The translations under genes and the position numbers were made by a program. The notes under the pieces are model-generated. The model saw nothing but the letters and a program-made list of their open reading frames with translations. It ran no database searches and was not told where the DNA came from. Shown here piece after piece: positions 36,350 to 44,449 of a DNA stretch of 64,000 nucleotides; positions within the stretch are counted from its first letter, which is position 1; every line of letters starts with the position of its first letter. This DNA comes from Caldimonas mangrovi (GTDB lineage: Bacteria > Pseudomonadota > Gammaproteobacteria > Burkholderiales > Burkholderiaceae_C). The stretch is taken from positions 1 through 64,000 of the forward strand of contig NZ_JAMKFE010000003.1 of assembly GCF_023721835.1 (NCBI RefSeq), in the 5' to 3' direction.

Positions 36350-37255
36350 ATGCGAGTCATGGTTTTGATCAAGGCCGACAAGAACACCGAAGCCGGCGTG
36401 ATGCCGAGTGAGCAGTTGCTGACCGAAATGGGCAAATTCAACGAAGAGCTCGTGAAAGCCGGCGTGATGTTGAGCGGCGAAGGCCTGCACCCCAGTTCGA
36501 AGGCTGTGCGGGTGCACTTCTCGGGCCAGCGTCGCAGCACGACCGACGGCCCCTTCGCCGAGACCAAGGAACTGATCGCCGGCTTCTGGATGTGGCAGGT
36601 GAAGTCGATGGAGGAGGCGGTGGCCTGGGCCAAGCGCTGCCCGAATCCCACGGGCGAGGAATGCGAAATCGAGATCCGCCGCGTGTTCGAGGCAGAAGAC
36701 TTCGGCGCCGAGTTCACGCCTGAGTTGCGCGAGCAGGAAGATCGCCTGCGCACGCAGATCGAGCAGCAGGCGGCCACACCGAAGGTCGCCGCCGTGCCGC
36801 AGCAGAACGGTGCCACGCCCTATCTGATCGTCAAGGGCGCATCCGACGCCATCGCGTTCTATCAGCGCGTGTTCGGCGCCGAGCTGAAGCTGCGGCTGGA
36901 CGGCCCCGACGGCAGCGTGATGCATGCCGAACTGCAGATCGGGCCGGCGCGTTTCATGCTGAGCGAAGAGCAGCCGCAATGGGGTTCGCTGAGCCCGCTG
37001 TCGATCGGCGGCTCGGCCACCTCGGCCGTGGTCTACGTGCCCGACGTCGATGCCGTCTTCGAGCGTGCGGTGGCGGCCGGCGCCAAGGCCACCATGCCGG
37101 TGGCCGACCAGTTCTGGGGCGACCGCAGCGGTCACGTCGTCGATCCGTTCGGCCACCAGTGGTTCATCTCCACCCATCTCGAGGACCCGTCGCCCGATGA
37201 ACTGCAGCGCCGCATGGCGAAGATGTTCGAGCCGGGGGCGACGCCGGCCCACTGA
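36350..37255 (+). CDS. DGPF/YCII domain fused to a VOC (PhnB-like) domain
   Basis: 301 residues from the ATG at 36350 (caggagaccgac). Residues 1-130 are a YCII/DGPF domain with the namesake motif TTDGPFAETKELIAGFW. Residues ~150-285 are a PhnB-like VOC domain (TPYLIVKGASDAIAFYQRVF, GHVVDPFGHQWFISTHLED). DGPF proteins are the typical partners of ECF42 sigma factors, and a matching promoter precedes this gene although the sigma gene lies 15 kb away. An SRPBCC gene follows after 18 bp. Biochemical role unknown. Confidence 0.85.
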   Translation: MRVMVLIKADKNTEAGVMPSEQLLTEMGKFNEELVKAGVMLSGEGLHPSSKAVRVHFSGQRRSTTDGPFAETKELIAGFWMWQVKSMEEAVAWAKRCPNPTGEECEIEIRRVFEAEDFGAEFTPELREQEDRLRTQIEQQAATPKVAAVPQQNGATPYLIVKGASDAIAFYQRVFGAELKLRLDGPDGSVMHAELQIGPARFMLSEEQPQWGSLSPLSIGGSATSAVVYVPDVDAVFERAVAAGAKATMPVADQFWGDRSGHVVDPFGHQWFISTHLEDPSPDELQRRMAKMFEPGATPAH

Positions 37256-37273
37256 CACCAGGGAGTCCCGTGC

Positions 37274-37714
37274 ATGCAGCAAGCGCGCACCGTGCAAGTG
37301 ACGATCGAAAGGCCGTGGAGCGAGGTCTGTGCCTTCCTCGCCGAGCCGGGCCACTATGGCGACTGGGCCTCGTGGCTGGGGCCGACCCTGCGCCGCCGGC
37401 GCGGCGAATGGACGGTGCAGCGGCCTGGAGGCACACGCGCCAAGGTGCGCTTCACCGCCCGCAACGGCTATGGCGTGGCCGACCACTGCGTGCTGGACGC
37501 GCAGGACCGCGCCAGCTTCGTTGCGCTGCGCGCGGTGCCGCATGGCGACGCCTGCGAAGTGATGGCGACCTTCTTCCGGGAGCCGGGCTGGAGCGATTGG
37601 CAATGGCTCGAAGGGGTGCAGGACGCGCAACATGCGCTGGTCCGTCTGAAGGCGAGGCTCGAGGCGCAGGCGCCGATGACACGGGCACACGAGCCTGAAC
37701 TCGCGCCGGTGTGA
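37274..37714 (+). CDS. SRPBCC (START/Bet v1-like) family protein
   Basis: 146 residues, 18 bp after the DGPF/VOC gene and probably cotranscribed. The start RTVQVTIERPWSEVCAFLAE is the classic opening strand-helix of SRPBCC/polyketide-cyclase-like domains, and the long C-terminal helix is WQWLEGVQDAQHALVRLKAR. These domains bind hydrophobic ligands in a deep cavity. SRPBCC, VOC and DGPF genes often occur together near ECF42 genes; their common chemistry is not known. Confidence 0.8.
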   Translation: MQQARTVQVTIERPWSEVCAFLAEPGHYGDWASWLGPTLRRRRGEWTVQRPGGTRAKVRFTARNGYGVADHCVLDAQDRASFVALRAVPHGDACEVMATFFREPGWSDWQWLEGVQDAQHALVRLKARLEAQAPMTRAHEPELAPV

Positions 37715-37850
37715 GCGCCGGGCAGGACCGGAATCACGACAGGCTGTATCAGCCGACGGATTGACACAGTGGCGGGGCTGTCGTGCCCCGCTGTCACTGG
37801 GCGAGCGTGGCGGAGCAGCCTATCGTGGGCCCTCATCGCGAGGAGCCTTC

Positions 37851-38120
37851 ATGACGTCCCGATCCGCCCATCTGCCCCGGCATGCCGCAACGCCCGTTCG
37901 CATGCCGTTCGCCGCAGCCATCGTGCAAGGCCTGGTGCAGGCCCTGGTGCACACGACCCATGGCATTGCCGGCGCATGGCGGCGTCTTGCCGAAGACCAG
38001 GATGCCCGCTTCCTGCGCTCGGCATGCGACCTAGAAGACCTCGAATACCGGCTGCGGGTGCTCGAGCGCGGCCGGCGCGGCCCCGGTCGCGCGATGATGG
38101 CGCGTGGCCCTTACGCGTGA
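37851..38120 (+). CDS. Small DUF3563-like protein, 89 aa
   Basis: Starts at an ATG with a strong site (cgaggagccttc). The C-terminal half (ARFLRSACDLEDLEYRLRVL ERGRRGP) resembles the short DUF3563 motif of betaproteobacteria, in which an FL-A-DL-DLE-R-R pattern recurs. The N-terminal half is helical and weakly hydrophobic (AAAIVQGLVQALVHTTHGIA). No function is known. It is transcribed towards the MocR-type gene 60 bp downstream. Confidence 0.6.
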   Translation: MTSRSAHLPRHAATPVRMPFAAAIVQGLVQALVHTTHGIAGAWRRLAEDQDARFLRSACDLEDLEYRLRVLERGRRGPGRAMMARGPYA

Positions 38121-38179
38121 GGCCGGGGCAGCGCCTAAGATGCGCACGCATCACGACCGGATCGTGAAGGACGTCAGCC

Positions 38180-39619
38180 GTGTTCAGCATAGACCGAGCC
38201 TCCCCGGTGCCGCTCGCGGTACAGATCGAGCAGCAGGTGATCCGCCTGCTGCAGCGGGGCCAGTTGGCGTCCGGTGTGCGGCTGCCGTCCATCCGCCATC
38301 TCGCGCAGCGGCTGAGCGTGAGCCCCAATACGGTCGTGAACGCCTACGACCGGCTGGTGGCGGACGGCCATGTGGAGGCGCGCGGCACTGCCGGCTACTT
38401 TGCGGCGGCGACCGGTTCGGTGCAGACCGACGTCGCCAGCCTGCTCGAGGCCGGCGTGGAGCAGGACGCGATCTGGCTGGTGCAGCAGGCCAACGACCTG
38501 CCGCCGGGCATGCTGCAGGCGAGCAGCGGCGCCCTGCCCGCCAACTGGTTGCAGGACGTGGCGCCCGCCAGCGTGTTGCAGCGAGCCTTTGCGTCGCTGC
38601 CCGGCGGCATGGGCAGCCGCTGCCCGCCGCAGGGCTGGATGCCGCTGCGCGAGCGGCTCGCGTTGATGCTGCGCGGCCAGGGCATCGCCGTGGACGCCAG
38701 CCGCATCATGACCACCACCGGCGCCACGCAGGCCATCGACCTGATCTGCCGCGCCTACCTGAAACCGGGCGATGCCGTGGTGGTGGAGGACCCGGGCTAC
38801 CACCTGCTGGCCGCCCGGCTGCGCGAGAGCAGCATACGTATCGTCGGCGTGCCCCGGTTGCCCGACGGCCCGGACCTGGCACGGCTCGAGCAGGCGCTGG
38901 TCGAGCACCGGCCGCGGCTGATGTTCCTGCAGGGTTCGCTGCACAACCCGACCGGCTGGACGGCCAGCCCCGGCAACCTGCACCGGGTGCTGTCGCTGGC
39001 CGAGCGGCACGGCGTGCTGATCGCCGAGGACGACGTCTATGGCCACCTCGTGCCGGGCTTGCGCAGCAGCCTGGCGCAGATGTCCGGGCTGGCCCAGGTC
39101 ATCTACTTCTCGACCTTCTGCAAGGTGTTGAGCCCGGCGCTGAGGGTCGGCTATGTGGCGGCCGAGCCGTCGCTGCTGAAGCCCTTGCTGCGGCAGAAGA
39201 TCATGAGCGTGATGAGCGGCTCGGCCTTGATGGAGGCCGTGATTGCCGAACTGCTGGCCGCCGGGCGGGTACGCAAGCACCTGGAGCGGCTGCAGGCGCG
39301 CCTGGCCGGTGCCCGCAGCGCCAGCCTGCGTGTGCTGGAGGACGTGGGCCTGCGCTTCGAGCGGCCCGCGCAGGGGGGCATGTTCCTGTGGGGCCGGCTG
39401 CCCGACGGCGTGGCGGTCGAGCCGCTGGTCAAGGACGCGTGGCAGCAGGGCATCCTGCTGGCGGGAGGCGCCACCTTCGGCAGCGAGGCGACCAGCAGCG
39501 CGAGCCTGCGCTTCAACGTGGTGTATGCGCAGAACGTGCAGCTGAGCCGCTACCTGAAGGAGCGTTTCGCGCTGATGGAGCGCACCCGCAGCTCGCTGGC
39601 GCGCATCGCCCAGGGATGA
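38180..39619 (+). CDS. MocR-type regulator: GntR HTH fused to class I aminotransferase domain
   Basis: 479 residues. Residues 1-75 form a GntR winged helix (GVRLPSIRHLAQRLSVSPNT VVNAYDRLV in two steps). Residues ~115-470 form a PLP fold-type I domain with TTTGATQAIDLICRAYLKPG, DAVVVEDPGYHLL, HNPTGWTASPGNL, EDDVYGHLVPG and the PLP Lys315 in FSTFCKVLSPALRVGYVA. MocR proteins sense PLP or amino compounds and usually regulate a divergent neighbour; here the upstream neighbour is in the same orientation, so the target is unclear. Confidence 0.9.
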   Translation: MFSIDRASPVPLAVQIEQQVIRLLQRGQLASGVRLPSIRHLAQRLSVSPNTVVNAYDRLVADGHVEARGTAGYFAAATGSVQTDVASLLEAGVEQDAIWLVQQANDLPPGMLQASSGALPANWLQDVAPASVLQRAFASLPGGMGSRCPPQGWMPLRERLALMLRGQGIAVDASRIMTTTGATQAIDLICRAYLKPGDAVVVEDPGYHLLAARLRESSIRIVGVPRLPDGPDLARLEQALVEHRPRLMFLQGSLHNPTGWTASPGNLHRVLSLAERHGVLIAEDDVYGHLVPGLRSSLAQMSGLAQVIYFSTFCKVLSPALRVGYVAAEPSLLKPLLRQKIMSVMSGSALMEAVIAELLAAGRVRKHLERLQARLAGARSASLRVLEDVGLRFERPAQGGMFLWGRLPDGVAVEPLVKDAWQQGILLAGGATFGSEATSSASLRFNVVYAQNVQLSRYLKERFALMERTRSSLARIAQG

Positions 39620-39631
39620 CACCCGGCCCGC

Positions 39632-40615
39632 TCACGCACCGGCTCGCGACGGCGGCGGGTACAGCGCCGCCATGCGCTGCAACTGATCGATCATCCGTCG
39701 CCGCAACATGGGCGGGCGCAGCACCTCGGCCTCGGGGCCGAGCCGCAGCAACTGGTCGGCGGCGTGCTCGACCGACTCGATCGGCACCGTCACGCGTACC
39801 CACCCACCTGACTCCGGCGCGCTCGCCGTTCGCAGCGCCGCCTCGCCCACCGCCGCGCTGAAGTCCCGCAGCCACTTCAGTCCGCGCGGAGACACCCGCA
39901 GCGTCGCCTCATCCTGGTAGAGCGCGGCCTCGAAGCGCTCGATCGATGCGCTCCAGTACGCGGCGAGGTCGAAGCCGCGCGGCGGCTCGAAGCGTTCGTC
40001 GCTCGGCGTCAGCTCCAGGATGTTGTCGAGCCGGTAGGTGCGTGCCTTGCCTCCCGCGCGTGCCACCACGTACCAGATGCCGGCCTTCAGCACCAGCCCG
40101 AGCGGCTCGACTTCGCGCTCGACCACGCCCTTCCAGCTTTCGTAGCGCATTGCCATGCGGCGTGAGTCCCACACTGCCTGCGCGACGGCAGGCAGCCGGT
40201 CGGCCGGCGCTGCCTGCCGGTACCAGTCGGTGGGGTCCAGGTGAAACCGTGCGCTGACCCGCTGCGCGTCGGCCTGCCAGCCAACGGGCAGGGCCGCCAG
40301 CAGCTTCAGTTGCGCCGAAGCCATCGCCTCGCCCAGGCCCAGCTGCTTCGCCGGCCCCGGCAAGCCGGCCAAGAACACCGCCTGGGCTTCGGCCGTGGTG
40401 AGGCCGGTCAGTTGCGTGCGCCAGCCTTCGCGCAGCTGGAAGCCGCCGTGGCGTCCGGTCTCGGCCCACACCGGCACGCCGGCCGCGCTCAGTTGGTCGA
40501 CGTCGCGGTAGACCGTGCGCACCGACACCTGCAGTTCGGCGGCCAGCGCCTGCGCGCTGATACGGCCCCTCGTCTGCAGCAGCATCAGGATGGACAACAG
40601 CCGGCTCGCTTGCAT
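39632..40615 (-). CDS. WYL-domain HTH transcriptional regulator (YafY type)
   Basis: 327 residues from the ATG at 40615. The N-terminal HTH_11-like domain is QASRLLSILMLLQTRGRISA then LAAELQVSVRTVYRDVDQL. The WYL domain at ~135-215 has MRYESWKGVVEREVEPLGLV and IWYVVARAGGKARTYRLDNI. WYL domains bind nucleotides, ssDNA or other ligands. The gene is divergent from a NIPSNAP gene across an 86-bp gap containing a perfect palindrome, so it most likely represses itself and that pair. Confidence 0.9.
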   Translation of the reverse strand: MQASRLLSILMLLQTRGRISAQALAAELQVSVRTVYRDVDQLSAAGVPVWAETGRHGGFQLREGWRTQLTGLTTAEAQAVFLAGLPGPAKQLGLGEAMASAQLKLLAALPVGWQADAQRVSARFHLDPTDWYRQAAPADRLPAVAQAVWDSRRMAMRYESWKGVVEREVEPLGLVLKAGIWYVVARAGGKARTYRLDNILELTPSDERFEPPRGFDLAAYWSASIERFEAALYQDEATLRVSPRGLKWLRDFSAAVGEAALRTASAPESGGWVRVTVPIESVEHAADQLLRLGPEAEVLRPPMLRRRMIDQLQRMAALYPPPSRAGA

Positions 40616-40637
40616 GCGGCGCAGTGTGGCAGAAAAG

Positions 40638-40656
40638 CCTGACATTCGATGTCAGG
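40638..40656. promoter_or_regulatory. Perfect palindromic operator between WYL regulator and NIPSNAP genes
   Basis: CCTGACAT-TCG-ATGTCAGG has 8-bp arms with no mismatch and a 3-base centre. It sits 23 bp from the start of the WYL regulator and 46 bp from the GTG of the NIPSNAP gene. I recall TGACA/TGTCA dyads near other YafY-type regulators, so this is the likely operator. Confidence 0.75.
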
Positions 40657-40701
40657 GTTTTGGATGCAAGATCGTGCCGTCTTCATCCACCAGGAGCCGC
40701 C

Positions 40702-41367
40702 GTGCCCGCACCCCCACCCACCGTTGTCGAGCTGCGCCAATACACCTTGCATCCCGGCCAGCGCGAAACGCTGATCGAACTGTTCGAACGCGAGCTGGTG
40801 CACACGCAGCAGGCGCTCGGCATCGAGGTCGTCGGCCCGTTCCGCGACCTTGACCGGCCTGACGTGTTCGTCTGGGTGCGCGGTTTCGCGAGCGTGGCCG
40901 CCCGCGGGCCGGCGCTCGAAGCTTTCTATGGTGGGCCGGCATGGCAGGCGCACCGTGCAGCGGCCAACGCGACGATGACCGCATGGCACGACGCGCTGCA
41001 ACTCAAACCGGCGCGCGCCGGCAGCGGCTTCACCTGGCCGGCGCGCGCGCCGCAGCGGCTGCACGCCACGCTGCTGTCCCTGCACGAGCCCGCCGGCGGC
41101 GACCGCCTCGATGCGATCGAGGCGTTGCTGCAGACACAGCTCGATGCCGCCGGTGCCCGGCGGTTCGCGAGCTTCGTCACCGAACCCGCACCGAACGGCT
41201 ATCCGCGCCTGCCGCTGCGCGAGGGCGAGCCGATGTTCGTTGCCTTCCACGAGCCGGCCGCATTGGCGCTGGGCACGTTGCAGCCGTGGCTGCGCACCGG
41301 GCCGCAGACCCTGCGGCTGGAACCCACCGAGCGCGCGATGGCGCGCATGACAGGAGCGTCCGCGTGA
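40702..41367 (+). CDS. NIPSNAP-family protein
   Basis: 221 residues from a GTG at 40702 with a strong site (ccaggagccgcc). The NIPSNAP ferredoxin-like domain begins VVELRQYTLHPGQRETLIEL and continues VGPFRDLDRPDVFVWVRGF. A second, more divergent half (RLHATLLSLHEPAGGD and MFVAFHEPAALALGTLQPWL) completes the protein. Bacterial NIPSNAP proteins are uncharacterised small-molecule-associated proteins. The stop overlaps the next gene (GTGA) and expression is probably governed by the WYL operator. Confidence 0.85.
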   Translation: MPAPPPTVVELRQYTLHPGQRETLIELFERELVHTQQALGIEVVGPFRDLDRPDVFVWVRGFASVAARGPALEAFYGGPAWQAHRAAANATMTAWHDALQLKPARAGSGFTWPARAPQRLHATLLSLHEPAGGDRLDAIEALLQTQLDAAGARRFASFVTEPAPNGYPRLPLREGEPMFVAFHEPAALALGTLQPWLRTGPQTLRLEPTERAMARMTGASA

Positions 41368-41855
41368 GCACGACCACATACACCGGCCAGCCGCACGATT
41401 TCGATTTTCTCGTCGGCCGTTGGCACGTCGCCAACCGCAAGCTGAAGCAGCGCCACGCCGGTTGCACCGAATGGCACGAGTTCAGCGCCGAACACCAGGC
41501 CTGGTCGCACCTGGACGGCGTCGTCAGCGTCGATGAAATGGTGTGCCCGGGCGAGGGCTTTTCCGGCTGCTCGGTGCGCACGCTCGACCTGGCGACGCGG
41601 CAGTGGGCGATCTACTGGATCGACAGCCGCAGCGGCACGCTGTTTCCGCCGGTGCATGGCGGCTGGCAGGGCGAGCGCGGCGAGTTCCACGGCGACGATG
41701 TCGACGAGGGCCGGCCCGTCAAGCTGCGCTTCGTCTGGCTGCGGCTCGGCCCCGACGAGGCACGCTGGGAGCAAGCCTTCTCGACCGATGACGGCGAGCG
41801 CTGGGAGACGAACTGGGTGATGGAATTCCGGCGTGCCGACGGCGATCAGCGGTAG
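41364..41855 (+). CDS. Calycin-like hypothetical protein coupled to NIPSNAP gene
   Basis: 163 residues from a GTG overlapping the NIPSNAP stop. The start PHDFDFLVGRWHVANRKLKQ is the xDFLxGxW opening strand seen in DUF1579-like/lipocalin-like beta barrels, and the remaining pattern of alternating strands (VRTLDLATRQWAIYWIDSRS, GRPVKLRFVWLRLG) supports a calycin-type barrel. A hydrophobic small ligand is likely. It forms an operon with the NIPSNAP gene, and its end overlaps the convergent DUF3297 gene by 10 bases. Confidence 0.75.
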   Translation: MSTTTYTGQPHDFDFLVGRWHVANRKLKQRHAGCTEWHEFSAEHQAWSHLDGVVSVDEMVCPGEGFSGCSVRTLDLATRQWAIYWIDSRSGTLFPPVHGGWQGERGEFHGDDVDEGRPVKLRFVWLRLGPDEARWEQAFSTDDGERWETNWVMEFRRADGDQR

Positions 41856-42091
41856 AACGCCTCGACCTTGCCGTTGAGCTTGATCATCAGCGGGTGGCCC
41901 TTGCGGTCCAGCGTCTTGCCAGCCGGCACGCGGATCCAGCCTTCGCTGATGCAGTACTCCTCGACGTCGTGGCGCTCCTTGCCGTTGAAGCGGATGCCGA
42001 TGTCGTGCTGGAACACGGCGGCGACGTGGTGCGGGCTTTTCGGGTCGATCGACAGGCGGTCGGGCAGAGGCGGCACTTGAGGGTCGGTCAT
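41846..42091 (-). CDS. DUF3297 family protein
   Basis: 81 residues from the ATG at 42091. The sequence LPDRLSIDPKSPHHVAAVF, IGIRFNGKERHDVEEYCIS and GWIRVPAGKTLDRKGHPL is characteristic of DUF3297, a short conserved proteobacterial protein of unknown function (sometimes called glutathione peroxidase-associated). It is divergent from the bufferin operon with 211 bp between the starts. Confidence 0.85.
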   Translation of the reverse strand: MTDPQVPPLPDRLSIDPKSPHHVAAVFQHDIGIRFNGKERHDVEEYCISEGWIRVPAGKTLDRKGHPLMIKLNGKVEAFYR

Positions 42092-42138
42092 GGGCGATCC
42101 GGGAGAAAAAAGGTCCGGGAAGGGAGCAATGGGCCGCA

Positions 42139-42160
42139 TTGTCCCTGACGCAGGGGACAA
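42139..42160. other. Inverted repeat in the DUF3297-bufA intergenic region
   Basis: TTGTCCCTG-ACG-CAGGGGACAA forms nearly perfect 9/10-base arms around a 3-base centre. It lies between the divergent DUF3297 and bufA genes, 48 bp upstream of the former. It could be an operator for either or a transcript hairpin; nothing else identifies the binding factor. Confidence 0.45.
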
Positions 42161-42210
42161 CGCATCGGCCCTCCGTCGTGTGAACAGGCCCTAGGGTAAT
42201 CCCGAGGCCC

Positions 42211-42236
42211 TGTAAGAACGACACCCCGGGGGCGAC
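42211..42236 (+). promoter_or_regulatory. Possible ECF-sigma promoter of the bufferin operon
   Basis: TGTAAG (42211-42216), a 16-bp spacer and CGAC (42233-42236) resemble the GTAA/CGA type of ECF promoter; in Caulobacter, bufferin operons are driven by SigF with a GTAACC-N16-CGAA motif. An alternative pair GTAATC/CGAC at 42196/42219 has a 17-bp spacer. No SigF-like sigma gene is in this window, so this is a weak call. Confidence 0.35.
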
Positions 42237-42302
42237 TCATGCTGGCGGGCCGTTCGTCTCAGGGTCGCCCGCGGGTCCACAACACACTGAAAGGAAAAAC
42301 AG

Positions 42303-42557
42303 ATGCTCAAGATGAAATCAGGCCTCGCCGTCGCGACCGCCGCCGCCGCCATGTTCTCGATGGGCTTGACCACCACGGCCGTGCAGGCGGACGGCGGCAT
42401 GGTCAAGTGCTCGGGCGTCAACAGCTGCAAGGGCACCTCCGAGTGCAAGACCGCGAAGAGTGAATGCAAGGGCCACAACAGCTGCAAGGGCCAGGGCTGG
42501 GTGTCGAAGAAGTCGGCCGAGGAATGCACCAAGGCCGGCGGCAAGGTCGTCGGCTGA
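42303..42557 (+). CDS. bufA2: Bufferin precursor peptide, BufA2-like (metal-binding RiPP)
   Basis: 84 residues. A signal peptide ends near VQADGG. The mature part contains six Cys (36, 42, 48, 55, 61, 75) in the repeated pattern KCSGVNSCKG...ECKGHNSCKGQGW, diagnostic of BufA2-type peptides. After modification by the MNIO enzyme encoded next, bufferins bind copper or other metals in the periplasm and protect the cell. The gene leads a bufA-bufB-bufC operon. Many annotations call this simply a membrane or DUF2282-like protein; the neighbouring DUF692 and DUF2063 genes make the assignment firm. Confidence 0.9.
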   Translation: MLKMKSGLAVATAAAAMFSMGLTTTAVQADGGMVKCSGVNSCKGTSECKTAKSECKGHNSCKGQGWVSKKSAEECTKAGGKVVG

Positions 42558-42626
42558 TCGACGTCGGTCCACGGACATGACAGACATCCGGTGCATGGCG
42601 CGCGCCGGCACCGGGTGCCCTTCGAC

Positions 42627-43472
42627 ATGACACAAGACCTCTGCGGCTTCGGCCTGGGCCTGCGCACCGAACACTACCGCGACTTCACCGAGCGGCGGCC
42701 GGCGGTGGACTGGCTCGAAGTCATCTCCGAAAACTACATGGTGCCCGGTGGCAAGCCGCTGCACTACCTCGATACGATCCGGCGCGACTACCCGATGGTG
42801 ATGCACGGCGTGTCGCTGTCCATCGGCAGCGCCGACCCGCTGAACCGCGATTACCTGCGGGAGCTGGCCCGGCTGGCGCGGCGCCTCCAGCCGGCGTGGG
42901 TGTCGGACCACTTGTGCTGGACCGGTGTCGACCGTACCCAGCTGCACGACCTGCTGCCGCTGCCGTACACCGAGGCGGCGCTGCGCCATCTGGTGCCGCG
43001 CATCCACCAGGTCCAGGACGCGCTGGGCCGCCGGCTGGTGCTGGAGAACGTCTCCAGCTACGTGGCCTACGCGGCCGACGAGATGAGCGAGTGGCAGTTC
43101 ATCGGCGAGCTGCTCGTGCAGGCCGACTGCCTGTTGCTGCTGGACGTCAACAACGTCTACGTCAGCAGCGTGAACCATGGCCACGATCCGCACGCGTATA
43201 TCGACGCCATGCCGCGCGAGCGTGTCGTGCAGATCCACCTGGCCGGCCATGAGCGCCGCGGCGACTTCCTGATCGATACCCACGACCACCCGGTGTGCGA
43301 AGCGGTGTGGGCGCTCTACGGACACACCCTGCGGCACATTGGTCGCGTGGTGCCGACAATGATCGAACGTGACGATCGCATGCCGCCGCTCGACGAGCTG
43401 CTGCAGGAACTCGATCAGGCGCGGCGTGTCGCTGCCGAGTGGGCGGCGCAGCCGGCCGGAGCGCTCGCATGA
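42627..43472 (+). CDS. bufB: MNIO (DUF692) multinuclear iron-dependent oxidative enzyme, BufB
   Basis: 281 residues from the ATG at 42627; an upstream ATG at 42591 would add a basic tail with no family match. The TIM-barrel MNIO fold is shown by [64 protein letters not shown] and [20 protein letters not shown], which supply the His, Asp, Asn and Glu iron ligands. BufB converts precursor Cys residues to thiooxazole-type groups. The stop overlaps the bufC start (ATGA). Confidence 0.93.
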   Translation: MTQDLCGFGLGLRTEHYRDFTERRPAVDWLEVISENYMVPGGKPLHYLDTIRRDYPMVMHGVSLSIGSADPLNRDYLRELARLARRLQPAWVSDHLCWTGVDRTQLHDLLPLPYTEAALRHLVPRIHQVQDALGRRLVLENVSSYVAYAADEMSEWQFIGELLVQADCLLLLDVNNVYVSSVNHGHDPHAYIDAMPRERVVQIHLAGHERRGDFLIDTHDHPVCEAVWALYGHTLRHIGRVVPTMIERDDRMPPLDELLQELDQARRVAAEWAAQPAGALA

Positions 43473-44269
43473 CGCCGAACGTGTTGCTCGAGCAGCAGCG
43501 CGCCTTGATGCGGGCCATCGTCGACGGGGCGCCGCCCGCCGGGCTGCGCCCGCGCCCCGGCGGGCAGCCCGCTTTGCTGTCGGTGTACCGGCAGGCCTAC
43601 ACCGCGCGCCTCGCCGCCGCGCTGGCCGACAACTACCTGGTGCTGCAGCGGGCGATGGGCGACGCGGCCTTCGACGCCCTGGCGTGCGCGTACATCGGTG
43701 CCTGCCCGTCGCGCCGTCCTTCGATACGCTGGTTCGGCGACCAACTGCCGGCGTTCATGGCCGGTCGCGATGACCTCGTGCCGCATCCGGCGCTGACCGA
43801 CGTCGCCCACATGGACTGGGCGTTGCGCAGCGCCTTCGACGCGGCCGACGCCCCCGTGCTTGAACCGCAGGACGCCGCCCGCGTGCCGGTTGAAGCCTGG
43901 CCCGGGCTCACGATGCAGCTGCATCCGAGCGTGCAGACCCTCGCGCTGCGGTGGAACGTCGAGCCGGTGTGGCAGGCGCTGCGGGTTCACGAGCCGGATA
44001 GCGGTGCCGGCGAGCCCGAGCTGCCTGAACCGCAAGCCCACCCGCATCGCCTGCTGGTGTGGCGCGAACGGCTCGACACCCGCTGGCGTTCGCTCGAGGC
44101 GCGCGAGGCGGCACTGCTCGACGCCGTGCAACGCGGCTGCCGTTTCGACGCCCTGTGCGAACTGGCCCTCGAAACCGAGGCCGACGAGGACGCCGCCGTG
44201 CTCGTGGTCGTGCAGGCGGTACAGCAGTGGCTGAGCGAGGGCCTGCTGAGCCATTGGTCTCCTGTTTGA
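43469..44269 (+). CDS. bufC: BufC-type partner protein (DUF2063/HvfC N-terminal family)
   Basis: 266 residues from an ATG overlapping bufB. The DUF2063 N-terminal domain is clear: [44 protein letters not shown], and [23 protein letters not shown]2063 proteins bind the precursor peptide and present it to the MNIO enzyme. The C-terminal half, including [20 protein letters not shown], resembles the usual helical recognition domain. It completes the bufABC operon; no bufD-like DoxX gene follows. Confidence 0.9.
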   Translation: MTPNVLLEQQRALMRAIVDGAPPAGLRPRPGGQPALLSVYRQAYTARLAAALADNYLVLQRAMGDAAFDALACAYIGACPSRRPSIRWFGDQLPAFMAGRDDLVPHPALTDVAHMDWALRSAFDAADAPVLEPQDAARVPVEAWPGLTMQLHPSVQTLALRWNVEPVWQALRVHEPDSGAGEPELPEPQAHPHRLLVWRERLDTRWRSLEAREAALLDAVQRGCRFDALCELALETEADEDAAVLVVVQAVQQWLSEGLLSHWSPV

Positions 44270-44366
44270 GCTCGAGGGGCCGGTGTTCACCGGCGGCATC
44301 GGTCGCTCCTGCTGCTTCGCGTCCGGGTGACATCAGGCCAAGCGCCAGCATGCATGCCCACGCGGC

Positions 44367-44415
44367 GGGGTGGCACCCCGGTTGCTGGCAACGGTACACC
44401 TGTTCCCCTGCGGGG
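44367..44415. other. Three successive short dyads upstream of the actin-like gene
   Basis: GGGGTG-G-CACCCC (44367-44379), GTTGC-TG-GCAAC (44381-44392) and CCCC-TGC-GGGG (44405-44415) occur in a row within the 180-bp gap before the ParM-like gene. They could be a regulatory leader, a terminator region for the buf operon, or a centromere-like site for the actin partner. The sequences of the dyads differ, so they are not a simple iterated parC repeat. Confidence 0.4.
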
Positions 44416-44449
44416 CGGATTGCCCCTGCACAACCCAGACGAGGTGACC

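Noticed and set aside
37779-37805. TGTCGT-17 bp-CGAG as a fourth ECF42 promoter before the DUF3563-like gene
   Set aside because: The -10 reads CGAG where CGAC/CGTC is expected and the -35 last base also departs, so it is below the standard set by the other three sites.
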